A DNA stretch of 64,000 nt from Ruegeria arenilitoris. Its GTDB lineage: Bacteria > Pseudomonadota > Alphaproteobacteria > Rhodobacterales > Rhodobacteraceae. Where the stretch lies: assembly GCF_013035315.1 (NCBI RefSeq), contig NZ_WQHP01000006.1:248001-312000 (forward strand). Reading direction: 5' to 3'. The notes beneath the pieces were generated by a model. That model was given only the letters and a program-made list of their open reading frames with translations. It did not search any database and was not told the origin of the DNA. Positions 19,643-27,852 of the stretch are shown here, piece after piece (within the stretch, counting starts at the first letter, position 1; each line of letters begins with the position of its first letter). A program made the translations under genes and the position numbers.

Positions 19643-19689
19643 CCTCGGCGCCGGTCACTGGGTGGGGGCTGTGATACATGGCGCCGAGG
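19643..19689. repeat. 10-bp inverted repeat upstream of ggt
   Basis: CCTCGGCGCC and GGCGCCGAGG are exact inverted arms 27 bases apart, in the 210-base gap between the RsbW-like gene and ggt. There is no T run on either side. I see no supported gene in the gap. Confidence 0.35.
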
Positions 19690-19776
19690 GAAGCTATCTG
19701 AGCTACGGATACTATTTTGCCCTTTGTTTGCGGCGCGGCAATGGTGCGATCAGGGCGTTTATGTGGCCTTTTTTAG

Positions 19777-20220
19777 TCAGCCCGCGCTGTTGGGGAAGTC
19801 GAAACGCAGGGACAGGCGGTTGCACCCGTCGCGGCGTTCATAACGAATATCGCTGGTCAGTTCGTGAATCAGGAACCAGCCAAACCCGCCTTCAGGCAAT
19901 TCATCTATCGATGTGCCCAACACTGCGGGCGCTCCGTCCGGCACCCGAAATCCGGGCAATGGATTGCCGGTGTCCGAAATCAGGATTTCCAGCCAGTTTT
20001 GGTGCAAACGGCAATGCACTTTGACCTTGGCCGGTGTGATGTCCGCGTAGGCATGTTCGACGACGTTATTGATTGCCTCGGCGAGGGCGATCTTCACGTC
20101 ACCTGCCTTATGCGCAGGCAAGCCCTGCGCCTCAAGACCTTTGCTGAGCTGGGCGATTCCAGCACTGGCTTCGGTTTCGGTTGCAGCAAAGCTGAGGTCC
20201 AAGCAGTTCCCGTTACTCAT
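19777..20220 (-). CDS. RsbW-like anti-sigma factor serine kinase (HATPase)
   Basis: The 147-residue protein is a GHKL ATPase of the RsbW/SpoIIAB type. The N box is EAINNVVEHAY, the G1 box ISDTGNP and the G2 region GGFGWFLIHELTSD. Such proteins phosphorylate a STAS antagonist and release or hold a partner. It lies 27 bases downstream of the STAS gene, so the pair forms a partner-switching module. I placed the start at the ATG 20220; TTG at 20238 is possible. No sigma factor or PP2C phosphatase gene is next to it. Confidence 0.87.
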   Translation of the reverse strand: MSNGNCLDLSFAATETEASAGIAQLSKGLEAQGLPAHKAGDVKIALAEAINNVVEHAYADITPAKVKVHCRLHQNWLEILISDTGNPLPGFRVPDGAPAVLGTSIDELPEGGFGWFLIHELTSDIRYERRDGCNRLSLRFDFPNSAG

Positions 20221-20247
20221 GGCATCGCGCCTACTCAATCCGTGGTT

Positions 20248-20586
20248 TCACTCAGTCGTCGGTGCCAGAGCATCGTCCAGCGTCGGGTAGAGTTTGAAAA
20301 CCGTATCCATACGAGTCAGCCGAAACACCTTTTCCACAAACGGGTTCAGCCCGGCCAGATCAAGTCGGCGGTCGCGGCCCAATTGTTTCATAGACGCGAC
20401 AATGGCCCCAAGGCCACTTGAGTCGATGAATTCGACGCCCGTCAGGTCCAGAACAACGCGCGCCGCCCCGCCTTCGGCTTCGTTACGCATATCTTCCTTG
20501 AATTGGATGGCCATAGCCGCGTCAATCCGGTCGGAATGCACAGTGATGATTTGGGTTGTGTCTGTTGTCGTACTGCTCAGGGCCAT
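20248..20586 (-). CDS. STAS-domain anti-sigma factor antagonist
   Basis: The 112-residue protein is a single STAS domain with the phosphorylation motif VEFIDSSGLGA (Ser56/Ser57). In the RsbV/SpoIIAA family the unphosphorylated form binds the RsbW-type kinase. It is the first gene of a two-gene unit with that kinase and is divergent from the thiolase. The output (sigma factor or another partner) is not encoded here. Confidence 0.9.
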   Translation of the reverse strand: MALSSTTTDTTQIITVHSDRIDAAMAIQFKEDMRNEAEGGAARVVLDLTGVEFIDSSGLGAIVASMKQLGRDRRLDLAGLNPFVEKVFRLTRMDTVFKLYPTLDDALAPTTE

Positions 20587-20688
20587 GCGCGCCGCTTCTC
20601 TAAACTGAAAATCGCTCGTAGAAATACGCTAGACGGCAATTCTTACCATTCGGTATCCATCTCTGGGAAAAAGCAGAGGAGCATCCAG

Positions 20689-21861
20689 ATGAAGCAAGTC
20701 GTAATTGCCGGTGCGGCGCGCACCCCGATGGGTGGGTTTCAGGGGATGTTCGACTCTGTGATGGCCGCCGATCTTGGCGGTGTGGCGATCAAGGCCGCAT
20801 TGCAGGGTGCAGGGACCGAAACCGTTGACGAGGTTCTGATGGGCTGCGTTCTGCCCGCCGGGCAGGGGCAGGCCCCCGCGCGACAAGCCGGTTTTGCGGC
20901 GGGGCTGGGCGAGGAGGTTCCTGCCACAACGCTGAACAAAATGTGCGGCTCGGGCATGAAGGCTGCGATGATGGCCTTTGACCAGATTGCCTTGGGGCAT
21001 GCGGACACGATGATTGCCGGCGGGATGGAGAGCATGACGAACGCTCCTTACCTGCTGCCCAAAATGCGCGACGGCGCGCGGTTGGGTCATGCGCAGGCGA
21101 TGGACCATATGTTCCTGGACGGGCTCGAGGATGCCTATGACAAAGGCCGCCTGATGGGTACTTTCGCCGAAGACTGCGCCGAAGCATTCCAGTTCACGCG
21201 CGAAGCGCAGGACGAATACGCGCTTCGTTCACTGTCGAACGCGTTGGCCGCTCAGGAAAACGGTGCTTTCGCGGATGAAATCACTCCGGTGTCGGTCCGC
21301 ACCCGCAAAGGCGAGGTGACGCAGAGTGCTGATGAACAGCCACTTTCGGCGCGACCCGAGAAGATTCCGACACTCAAACCCGCATTCCGCAAGGACGGGA
21401 CAGTGACGGCGGCAAATTCGTCGTCGATCTCGGATGGTGCCGCGGCGCTGGTACTGGCGTCCGAGGACGCAGCTGAGGCACAGGGGCTAACCGTTCGTGC
21501 CCGAATTGTCGGTCACGCAAGTCACGCACAGGCACCGGGGCTTTTCACCACCGCGCCTGTACCGGCTGCGCAAAAACTGTTGGCCAAGATTGGTTGGTCC
21601 AAAGACGATGTCGATCTTTGGGAAGTCAACGAAGCCTTTGCCGTTGTGCCTATGGCCTTCATGCACGAGATGGGATTGTCCCGCGATATCGTCAACGTGA
21701 ATGGCGGTGCCTGCGCCCTTGGTCACCCGATCGGTGCATCAGGCGCTCGCATCATGGTCACATTGCTGAACGCTTTGGAAAAGCGAAACCTGAAGCGCGG
21801 AGTGGCAGCCATCTGTATCGGCGGCGGAGAGGGAACGGCCATTGCCATCGAACGCGTTTGA
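20689..21861 (+). CDS. thiolase, probable acetyl-CoA C-acetyltransferase
   Basis: The 390-residue enzyme has all three thiolase catalytic motifs: acyl-accepting Cys86 (NKMCGSGMKA), His346 (GHPIGASGAR) and Cys376 (CIGGGEG). It joins or splits two acyl-CoA units. Length and motifs fit biosynthetic (AtoB/PhaA-like) or broad-range thiolases. No phaB or beta-oxidation gene is adjacent, so the pathway is open. The ATG at 20689 follows AGAGGAGC. msrC lies 53 bases downstream. Confidence 0.9.
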   Translation: MKQVVIAGAARTPMGGFQGMFDSVMAADLGGVAIKAALQGAGTETVDEVLMGCVLPAGQGQAPARQAGFAAGLGEEVPATTLNKMCGSGMKAAMMAFDQIALGHADTMIAGGMESMTNAPYLLPKMRDGARLGHAQAMDHMFLDGLEDAYDKGRLMGTFAEDCAEAFQFTREAQDEYALRSLSNALAAQENGAFADEITPVSVRTRKGEVTQSADEQPLSARPEKIPTLKPAFRKDGTVTAANSSSISDGAAALVLASEDAAEAQGLTVRARIVGHASHAQAPGLFTTAPVPAAQKLLAKIGWSKDDVDLWEVNEAFAVVPMAFMHEMGLSRDIVNVNGGACALGHPIGASGARIMVTLLNALEKRNLKRGVAAICIGGGEGTAIAIERV

Positions 21862-21914
21862 CGCCTGAGCGATTTCCAAATACTCCGGCGCAGACGTTTT
21901 CCAAGGGTGTGACC

Positions 21915-22367
21915 ATGATCGCCGACTATGAAACACTTGCCAAAACTATCGCGGCGCTGACCGAGGGCGAAACCGACGACGTGGCCTTGATGGCTACGAT
22001 CGCCTGCGAGGTGCATCACGCCGATGACCGTTTCGACTGGACGGGATTTTACCGCGTGACCGAGCCGGGTGTGCTGAAGATCGGCCCCTATCAAGGCGGG
22101 CACGGTTGCCTTGTTATCCCCTTCGACCGGGGTGTTTGCGGGGCTGCAGCGCGTACGGGTGAAGTTCAGCTGGTCCCGGACGTGGACGCGTTTCCCGGGC
22201 ATATCGCCTGTGCGTCGTCGACCCGGTCCGAGCTGGTACTGCCGGTGCACAATGCTGTCGGTGAGGTCATTGCCGTGTTCGACATCGACAGCGATCAGCC
22301 TGACGCGTTCAATGATCAGGACGCCGACAAACTGGCTGAAATCCTGTCTGACGTATTCGCCAAATAG
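21915..22367 (+). CDS. msrC: free methionine-(R)-sulfoxide reductase (GAF domain)
   Basis: The 150-residue GAF protein keeps the three cysteines of the fRMsr family, Cys65, Cys75 and Cys99, with spacings of 10 and 24 that equal those in E. coli MsrC. It would reduce free Met-R-sulfoxide with thioredoxin as donor. DWTGFYRV, GPYQGG and VLPV(H)N are other family motifs. The ATG at 21915 is preceded by AAGGGTG. A strong terminator follows. Confidence 0.92.
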   Translation: MIADYETLAKTIAALTEGETDDVALMATIACEVHHADDRFDWTGFYRVTEPGVLKIGPYQGGHGCLVIPFDRGVCGAAARTGEVQLVPDVDAFPGHIACASSTRSELVLPVHNAVGEVIAVFDIDSDQPDAFNDQDADKLAEILSDVFAK

Positions 22368-22371
22368 CATA

Positions 22372-22396
22372 GGCCGGGGGTGTTCCCCGGCCTTTT
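22372..22396 (+). terminator. rho-independent terminator after msrC
   Basis: An 8-bp stem, GGCCGGGG and CCCCGGCC, with a 5-base loop is followed by TTTT. It begins 4 bases after the msrC stop. Confidence 0.85.
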
Positions 22397-22415
22397 CGTT
22401 TCAAGCTGCCGTTGG

Positions 22416-22805
22416 TCAGGCACTGAGGATCTTGGCTTTTTGCGCCTCAAACTCCTCATCCGTCAGCACGCCTTTGTCCTTAAGCGTTGAAAGGCGTTCC
22501 AACTCATCCGCCGTGGACACAGTTGCAACTGAGCGAATGTAGTCCTTTTGCGCCTGTTCCATTTGGTTCATGGCTTCGACGTTATGCTGGTGCATCCGTT
22601 CGCCACGGATCAGCACATAGGCCAGAACGCCCAGCCACGGGATCAAGATCACAAACGCGATCCACAGTGCCTTGGCACCGCCGCTCAGGTCCTTTGAGCG
22701 AAAGACATCGGCCACGACCGAAACCATCACCCAGAACCAGGCTACCATCAGGAACAGCCAGAAGATTGACCAGATTATGTCGAAGAAACCGATACCGTTG
22801 TCCAT
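22416..22805 (-). CDS. membrane protein with PLDc_N-like segments and C-terminal SHOCT domain
   Basis: The 129-residue protein has two transmembrane helices (about 8-33 and 46-66), the second followed by RGERM as in PLDc_N-type membrane anchors. A Gln-rich linker leads to a short SHOCT domain at 100-128 (DELERLSTLKDKGVLTDEEFEAQKAKIL). SHOCT tails often mediate oligomerisation. Function is unknown. It ends near the msrC terminator on the other strand. Confidence 0.85.
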   Translation of the reverse strand: MDNGIGFFDIIWSIFWLFLMVAWFWVMVSVVADVFRSKDLSGGAKALWIAFVILIPWLGVLAYVLIRGERMHQHNVEAMNQMEQAQKDYIRSVATVSTADELERLSTLKDKGVLTDEEFEAQKAKILSA

Positions 22806-22914
22806 CTCTCATCCAACCCTTTGCTAACAAGTAAGTTTTTTGTCCGGATAACGTGGTATTGTAACAGACAGCTTTCGGATTGGTTAGTCTGATATGCATG
22901 GTCACGAATTTGTC

Positions 22915-23196
22915 TTAGAAGACGTCGGCAAATTTTTGAGTCGACAGTGAGTAGATCAGAACGGCCTGAGCGCCGAGTATTCCAAAAAGATAGTATGAAA
23001 ACAGCTTCTTGCGTGTTTTGTGTCGGAAAATCCAACGCCCTACCAAGGCACCAGGTCCGCCGCCCAACGCAGCCAGCCACAAGAGTTTTCGTTCAGGTAT
23101 ACGCCTTTTCCGTTTGCCAGCCCTCAGCTTGTCCCAGCCAAAAGCCAGCAGAGTCAGGCCGTTTATGACCCACAGATAAATCACCGCAATCCACAT
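22915..23196 (-). CDS. DUF1294 small membrane protein
   Basis: The 93-residue product has three hydrophobic segments around a basic loop (KLRAGKRKRRIPERKLL) and the motif ALGGGPGALVGRWIFRHKTRK, typical of DUF1294. Function is unknown. I chose the ATG at 23196, which gives the usual short N-terminus. The gene and its surroundings (about 22.8-23.3 kb) are clearly more AT-rich than the rest. It is divergent from the XRE-cupin regulator and shares its duplicated operator region. Confidence 0.82.
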   Translation of the reverse strand: MWIAVIYLWVINGLTLLAFGWDKLRAGKRKRRIPERKLLWLAALGGGPGALVGRWIFRHKTRKKLFSYYLFGILGAQAVLIYSLSTQKFADVF

Positions 23197-23231
23197 GATG
23201 GACGGATAGCGAAACAAAGCTGCGTGCCCAA

Positions 23232-23295
23232 GTGAAAAAATCCTTGGAATTTTCACAGAATCAAGGCACCGTGAAAAACGAGGATAAAATTTCAC
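23232..23295. promoter_or_regulatory. duplicated operator, GTGAAAA-N11-(T/A)TTTCAC twice
   Basis: Two 25-base elements, 23232-23256 and 23271-23295, each consist of GTGAAAA, 11 bases and TTTTCAC (the second reads ATTTCAC). They are 39 bases apart from start to start. The regulator's GTG start lies 18 bases beyond the second copy, and DUF1294 diverges on the other side. The most likely ligand is the XRE-cupin regulator itself. Confidence 0.65.
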
Positions 23296-23313
23296 AGACA
23301 CCCGGAGCGTTCA

Positions 23314-23883
23314 GTGAACAGTCAGGCCCCACAAAGCGCCACGCTCGGCGCAGACATTCGCGCGTTGCGCAAGGCGCGCGGACTGACGCTGAGCGAGATT
23401 GCTGCCCGACTGGGTCGCTCTGTCGGGTGGCTCAGCCAAGTCGAACGAGACATGTCGGACCCCTCGATTTCCGATCTGCGCCTAATCGCGAAATGTCTGG
23501 GAGTGCCGATGTCGATGCTGTTCGCGCACTCAGCGGCCCCAGCTGAAGAACAAGGCTATGTCGTGCGCGCCGGTACGCGCCGCCCCATGGGATCGGGAGA
23601 AGAAGGTCTTATCGAAGAGCTGCTTTCGCCGGATCTGACCGACGATTTCGAGATGGTGCATTCGACATTCAAACCGCACTCGAAAATGCAAACACCGGCC
23701 AACCGACCGACGCAGGAGGTTGGCTATATGGTGTCCGGTCGGTTGGATCTGACGATCGGAGATCGTGAGTTTATTGTCGGTCCTGGCGACAGTTTTCGGA
23801 TCAAGCATCAACCCTATCAGTGGTCGAACCCTTATGATGAGCCTGCCGTGGCCATCTGGGTCATCGCCCCACCGGTGTACTGA
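23314..23883 (+). CDS. XRE-family transcriptional regulator with cupin sensor domain
   Basis: The 189-residue regulator has an XRE helix-turn-helix (residues 12-65, LTLSEIAARLGRSVGWLSQVER) and a C-terminal cupin_2 domain (about 105-185, with YMVSGRLDLTIGDREFIVGPGDSFRI). XRE-cupin proteins usually control amine, amino-acid or sugar catabolism and export in response to a small ligand. Translation begins at GTG 23314 with GGAG upstream. The stop overlaps the LysE exporter start by one base (TGATG), so the exporter is its most likely target. Two copies of an inverted repeat precede the gene. Confidence 0.9.
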   Translation: MNSQAPQSATLGADIRALRKARGLTLSEIAARLGRSVGWLSQVERDMSDPSISDLRLIAKCLGVPMSMLFAHSAAPAEEQGYVVRAGTRRPMGSGEEGLIEELLSPDLTDDFEMVHSTFKPHSKMQTPANRPTQEVGYMVSGRLDLTIGDREFIVGPGDSFRIKHQPYQWSNPYDEPAVAIWVIAPPVY

Positions 23884-24506
23884 TGAGTTTCGAGGCTTGG
23901 ACCATATTCGCGCTATTCTGGGTGGTGTTCGTCACCACTCCGGGGCCGAATGCGGTCAACTGTATCTCAAACGGGATGAGCCTGCCGTTGCCCAAGGCGA
24001 TGCTGGGGGTTTTGGCGATCCTGACACAGGCCAGCGCGTTTCTGATCCTGTCTGCGCTGGGCGTGACGGCTCTGATCGCGGCCTCGCCGACAGGGTTTTT
24101 CATAGCCAAACTGGTGGGAGCAGGCTTCCTGATCTGGCTGGGTGTTCGCGGCTGGATGAACGCCACGCGACCGGCCCCGGCGACAGAACGTCCCGCGCGT
24201 CATGTCTATTTGCACGCGCTGGCCGTTGCCACGATCAATCCCAAAAGTGTCGCCGGTTACCTCGCGGCCTTTTCGCAGTTCGTGCAGCCGGGCGTGCCGA
24301 TTTGGCAGCAGATGGCGGTGATCATGCCGACGGCGCTGATCATTACAACGCTCAGCTACACCGGGTTCACCCTGTTGGGTGCGCTGATGGGCAAAGCCGC
24401 ACTTGGTGCTGTGTTCAACGTTTGGGTGCGCCGGGTTATGGCCGCCTGTTTCATCCTCTATGGCGTGTTGCTGGGCACCAGCTCTGCGCCCTCGGCAAAG
24501 GGGTAG
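23883..24506 (+). CDS. LysE/RhtB family amino-acid exporter
   Basis: The 207-residue membrane protein has five to six transmembrane segments and the family motif FVTTPGPNAVNCISNGMSLPLPKA near the N-terminus, with the Gly/Pro-rich loop ATINPKSVAGYLAAF in the centre. Such proteins export amino acids or related compounds. It is translationally coupled to the XRE-cupin regulator (TGATG), which suggests that regulator senses an exported or catabolised amino compound. Confidence 0.9.
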   Translation: MSFEAWTIFALFWVVFVTTPGPNAVNCISNGMSLPLPKAMLGVLAILTQASAFLILSALGVTALIAASPTGFFIAKLVGAGFLIWLGVRGWMNATRPAPATERPARHVYLHALAVATINPKSVAGYLAAFSQFVQPGVPIWQQMAVIMPTALIITTLSYTGFTLLGALMGKAALGAVFNVWVRRVMAACFILYGVLLGTSSAPSAKG

Positions 24507-24510
24507 TCTG

Positions 24511-24891
24511 ATGCACAAAGCTTCATGCCTATGCGGCGCGGTCGCGTTCACGATTGACGGAGAGCTGTCGCCGCCTTCGGTGTGTCATTGCGGGCAATGC
24601 CGCAAGCAATCGGGGCATGTCTGGGCCTCGACATGGACGCATCAGGACAACCTGAGTTTTAGCGCCAGCGACACACTGGCGTGGTTCCGTGCTTCGGACA
24701 CGGCCCGCCGCGGCTTCTGCCGAACCTGCGGGTCTTTCCTTTTCTGGCAACACAAGGACGAAGACACGATTTCGATTTCCATGGGGGCGTTCGACACGCC
24801 TACCGGACTAAACCTCGCCCGGCACATCTTCGTGGCCGACAAGGGCGATTACTATGTCATCACGGACGATCTGCCCCAACGGGCACAGTAA
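24511..24891 (+). CDS. GFA (glutathione-dependent formaldehyde-activating-like) family protein
   Basis: The 126-residue zinc-binding protein has the cysteine set of the GFA family: Cys6 and Cys8 (SCLCGAV), Cys25, Cys27 and Cys30 (CHCGQC), and Cys70 and Cys73 (FCRTCGS). The founding member Gfa promotes formation of S-hydroxymethylglutathione. Most relatives have unknown roles. It sits in a cluster with demethylating-type flavoenzymes that release one-carbon units, so a formaldehyde-related role is attractive but unproven. It starts 5 bases after the exporter gene. Confidence 0.88.
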   Translation: MHKASCLCGAVAFTIDGELSPPSVCHCGQCRKQSGHVWASTWTHQDNLSFSASDTLAWFRASDTARRGFCRTCGSFLFWQHKDEDTISISMGAFDTPTGLNLARHIFVADKGDYYVITDDLPQRAQ

Positions 24892-24906
24892 CAGGGATCA
24901 AAACCA

Positions 24907-27354
24907 ATGAGTGATTTTCCGATAAAAGCCCGCGTGGTTATCATCGGTGGCGGTGTGGTTGGCACCTCGTCGCTGTATCATCTGGCCAAGAAGGGCTGGA
25001 CCGACTGCGTTCTGCTGGAAAAGAACGAACTGACAGCCGGGTCGACTTGGCACGCGGCGGGCAACGTGCCGACCTTCTCGACCTCATGGGCGATCATGAA
25101 CATGCAGCGGTATTCGACCGAACTGTACTCGCGTCTGGGCGAAGAGGTCGACTATCCTATGAACTACCATGTCTCGGGCTCGATCCGTCTGGCGCATAGC
25201 AAAGAACGGATGCAGGAGTTTGAGCGCGCCCTGTCGATGGGTCGTTATCAGGGCATTCCTATGGAAATGTGGACCCCCGAGCAGGCCAAAGAGCGGTATC
25301 CGTTCCTTGAAACCCATGACCTTGAGGGCGTGCTGTACGACCCGACCGATGGTGACATCGATCCAGCGCAGCTGACGCAGGCACTGGCCAAGGGTGCACG
25401 TGATATGGGTCAGAAAATCATCCGCTTCTGCCCTGCAACCGGTGTGACCCAGCATGACGACGGCACTTGGACCGTGCACACGGATAAGGGCGATATCGCC
25501 TGTGAATACGTCGTGAACGCCGCCGGTTATTACGCGCAGCGTGTGGGCGAGATGTTCAAGCCCTTTGGCGGTCGCACCGTGCCTGCGATGGTCATGAGCC
25601 ACCAGTACCTGCTGACCGACGAGGTGCCCGAGGTCGAGGCTTGGTCGAAAGAAAACGGCGGCAAGCTGCCCCTGCTGCGCGATGTGGACGTGTCCTACTA
25701 CCTGCGGCAGGAGAAGAACGGCTTCAACCTTGGCCCTTATGAGCCCAACTGCAAGGGCCATTGGATGACCGAGGACGATCCAATGCCCGAAGATTTCAGC
25801 TTCCAACTTTGGAACGATGATCTGGACCGGATCGAGGATATTGTCACCGACGCGATGGAACGCGTGCCGTTGATGGCAACCTCGGGCGTTGGTCGCGTCA
25901 TCAATGGGCCGATCCCCTATGCGCCGGATGGGCTGCCTCTGATTGGTCCGATGCCGGGCGTCAAAAACGCGTTCGAGGCACACAGCTTTACCTTCGGCAT
26001 CGCTCAAGGCGGTGGCGCAGGCAAAGTACTGGCCGAATGGATCGTCGATGGTCACACCGAATGGGACATGTGGGCCGTCGATCCGCGCCGTTACACAGAT
26101 TACACAGATCAGGATTACTGCAACCAAAAGGGCATGGAGGTCTATGGCAACGAATATGCCATGCACTTCCCCCATCACGAATGGCCCGCCGCACGCGACA
26201 AAAAACTGTCGCCGGTGCATGACAAGGTCAAAGCGCTGGGCGGCGTGATGGGTGTCTATAACGGTTGGGAGCGGGCCAATTGGTTCGCAAAGCCGGGCGA
26301 TGACACATCGCTTGAGGCGACCCATACCTGGGGCCGGTCCGGCCCGTGGGAGCAGCGGATCCAAGAAGAATGCGAGGCCGTGCGAGACCATTGTGGCGTG
26401 CTAGATCTGCCAGGCTTCTCGCGCTTCATGGTCAAGGGAGAGGGCGCCGCTGAGGCGCTGCGCGGCCTCGCAACCGGTGGGTTGCCCAAGGTCGGCCGGA
26501 TGAACCTCATCTACATCTCCGACGACCGTGGCCGCATTCTGACCGAGATGTCCTGCATCCGTCTTGGTGAGGATGAGTTCGTCATGATCACTGCCGCAAC
26601 TGCGCAGTGGCATGACCGTGACATCCTGATGAACGCGATGCCCGCAAGTGTTTCGATTGAGGATGTCACCACGACACGCGACACGCTGATCGTCACTGGT
26701 CCGAAATCGCGTGAGATCCTGTCGGGTATGACGGATGCTGATCTGACCTCGGGATGGCTGACGCACCAGTCGGCCACCGTTGCAGGCCAGCCCGCCTATC
26801 TGATCCGCGTCTCCTTTGCGGGTGAGCTGGGATGGGAAGTCCACGCTCTGAACGAGCATATGCCTGCGATCTATGACGCGATCATCGATGCCGGTGCCAA
26901 ACCGTTCGGGATGTATGCTCTGAACTCGCTGCGCATCGAAAAGGGGTACCGTGCCTGGAAGGGCGACCTGTCGACCGACTACTCGCTACTGGAAGGGGGT
27001 CTTGGGCGGTTCGTCAAACTGGACAAGCCGCAGGACTTCCCGGGCAAGGCCGCGATCTTGAATGAGAAACAGCAGGGCGTGAAGAAGTCGTTTGTCACGC
27101 TGACCGTGGATGCGGGCGATTGCGACGCGCCGTATATGTCCTGCATCTGGCAAGGCGATCAGATCGTGGGTGAGACCACCTCAGGCGCATGGGGATACCG
27201 CGTTGGCAAATCCATCGCGCTGGGCATGATCAAGGCCGAGCTTGCGAACCCCGGCACCGAGCTTGAGGTCGAAATCTACGGCCAAAAGTGCCGCGCTGTG
27301 GTAGAGCAGGATCAACCGCTCTGGGATCCCGAGAACGAGCGGTTGCGCGCTTAA
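24907..27354 (+). CDS. dimethylglycine/sarcosine dehydrogenase-like FAD-GcvT protein (copy 1)
   Basis: The 815-residue protein has an N-terminal DAO-type FAD domain (VVIIGGGVVGTS at 10-21) and a C-terminal GcvT-like tetrahydrofolate domain from about residue 430. His49 in STWHAAG lies where DMGDH binds FAD covalently. The mammalian-type DMGDH layout (GSIRLA, DGDIDP) is retained. Such enzymes remove an N-methyl group and pass the carbon to tetrahydrofolate. Dimethylglycine, sarcosine or a related N-methyl compound is possible. The gene follows the GFA gene by 15 bases. A paralogue is encoded at 30887. Confidence 0.88.
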   Translation: MSDFPIKARVVIIGGGVVGTSSLYHLAKKGWTDCVLLEKNELTAGSTWHAAGNVPTFSTSWAIMNMQRYSTELYSRLGEEVDYPMNYHVSGSIRLAHSKERMQEFERALSMGRYQGIPMEMWTPEQAKERYPFLETHDLEGVLYDPTDGDIDPAQLTQALAKGARDMGQKIIRFCPATGVTQHDDGTWTVHTDKGDIACEYVVNAAGYYAQRVGEMFKPFGGRTVPAMVMSHQYLLTDEVPEVEAWSKENGGKLPLLRDVDVSYYLRQEKNGFNLGPYEPNCKGHWMTEDDPMPEDFSFQLWNDDLDRIEDIVTDAMERVPLMATSGVGRVINGPIPYAPDGLPLIGPMPGVKNAFEAHSFTFGIAQGGGAGKVLAEWIVDGHTEWDMWAVDPRRYTDYTDQDYCNQKGMEVYGNEYAMHFPHHEWPAARDKKLSPVHDKVKALGGVMGVYNGWERANWFAKPGDDTSLEATHTWGRSGPWEQRIQEECEAVRDHCGVLDLPGFSRFMVKGEGAAEALRGLATGGLPKVGRMNLIYISDDRGRILTEMSCIRLGEDEFVMITAATAQWHDRDILMNAMPASVSIEDVTTTRDTLIVTGPKSREILSGMTDADLTSGWLTHQSATVAGQPAYLIRVSFAGELGWEVHALNEHMPAIYDAIIDAGAKPFGMYALNSLRIEKGYRAWKGDLSTDYSLLEGGLGRFVKLDKPQDFPGKAAILNEKQQGVKKSFVTLTVDAGDCDAPYMSCIWQGDQIVGETTSGAWGYRVGKSIALGMIKAELANPGTELEVEIYGQKCRAVVEQDQPLWDPENERLRA

Positions 27355-27372
27355 CCTCTTGCGGAGACCGCC

Positions 27373-27849
27373 ATGAGCAAACGATACGCCAAACAGGGAC
27401 CCGGTGAGGGTCCCAACTATGACTGGGAAAATGACCATACCTTTGTGAAGGTTTCCGGTCAGGACACGGATGGCGCATATACGCTCATGGAAGACAATCT
27501 GAAGGCCAGCTTCGCGCTTGGCCTTCATCGCCATGATACCCACGCCGAGACTTTCTATTTCCTGAAAGGTGAGGTGGATTTCTATGTCGATGGCGACTGG
27601 CACCGGTGCACGCCGGGTACAACGATTCATGTTCCGCCCGGAGTACCCCATGCCTCCCGCGTCGCGAACGCAGCGCCTGCCCGAATGCTGATGATCTTTC
27701 AGCCCTCGGGGTTTGATGGTTTTCTGGCAGAGCTGGCAACGATGAATGAGGCTGATTTCGCGGACGAGGCGAAAATGGCCGCATTGAATGCGAAATATGA
27801 CATTGTTCCGATGGGACCCGTGCCAGCGCATCCAGACGACAAAGGTTAA
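27373..27849 (+). CDS. cupin-domain protein
   Basis: The 158-residue protein is a single cupin with likely metal ligands His52, His54, Glu59 and His93 (LHRHDTHAETFYFLKG and VPPGVPHASR). It lies 18 bases after the first DMGDH-like gene and 3 bases before the ADH-like gene, so all are one unit. Cupins with this ligand set include dioxygenases, isomerases and the Roseobacter DMSP lyases. I see no extra features that would make it a DMSP lyase, and the function stays open. Confidence 0.85.
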   Translation: MSKRYAKQGPGEGPNYDWENDHTFVKVSGQDTDGAYTLMEDNLKASFALGLHRHDTHAETFYFLKGEVDFYVDGDWHRCTPGTTIHVPPGVPHASRVANAAPARMLMIFQPSGFDGFLAELATMNEADFADEAKMAALNAKYDIVPMGPVPAHPDDKG

Positions 27850-27852
27850 AGC

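Noticed and set aside
25084..26391. Long open frame of 435 codons on the reverse strand inside the first DMGDH-like gene
   Set aside because: It lies fully opposite a gene with strong family motifs, lacks a ribosome-binding site and shows the composition of a complementary-strand shadow in GC-rich DNA.
27373..27849. Cupin gene as a DMSP lyase (DddQ/DddW/DddL type)
   Set aside because: Only the generic cupin metal ligands are visible. Clustering with DMGDH-type genes points to amines rather than DMSP, and no lyase-specific motif could be shown.
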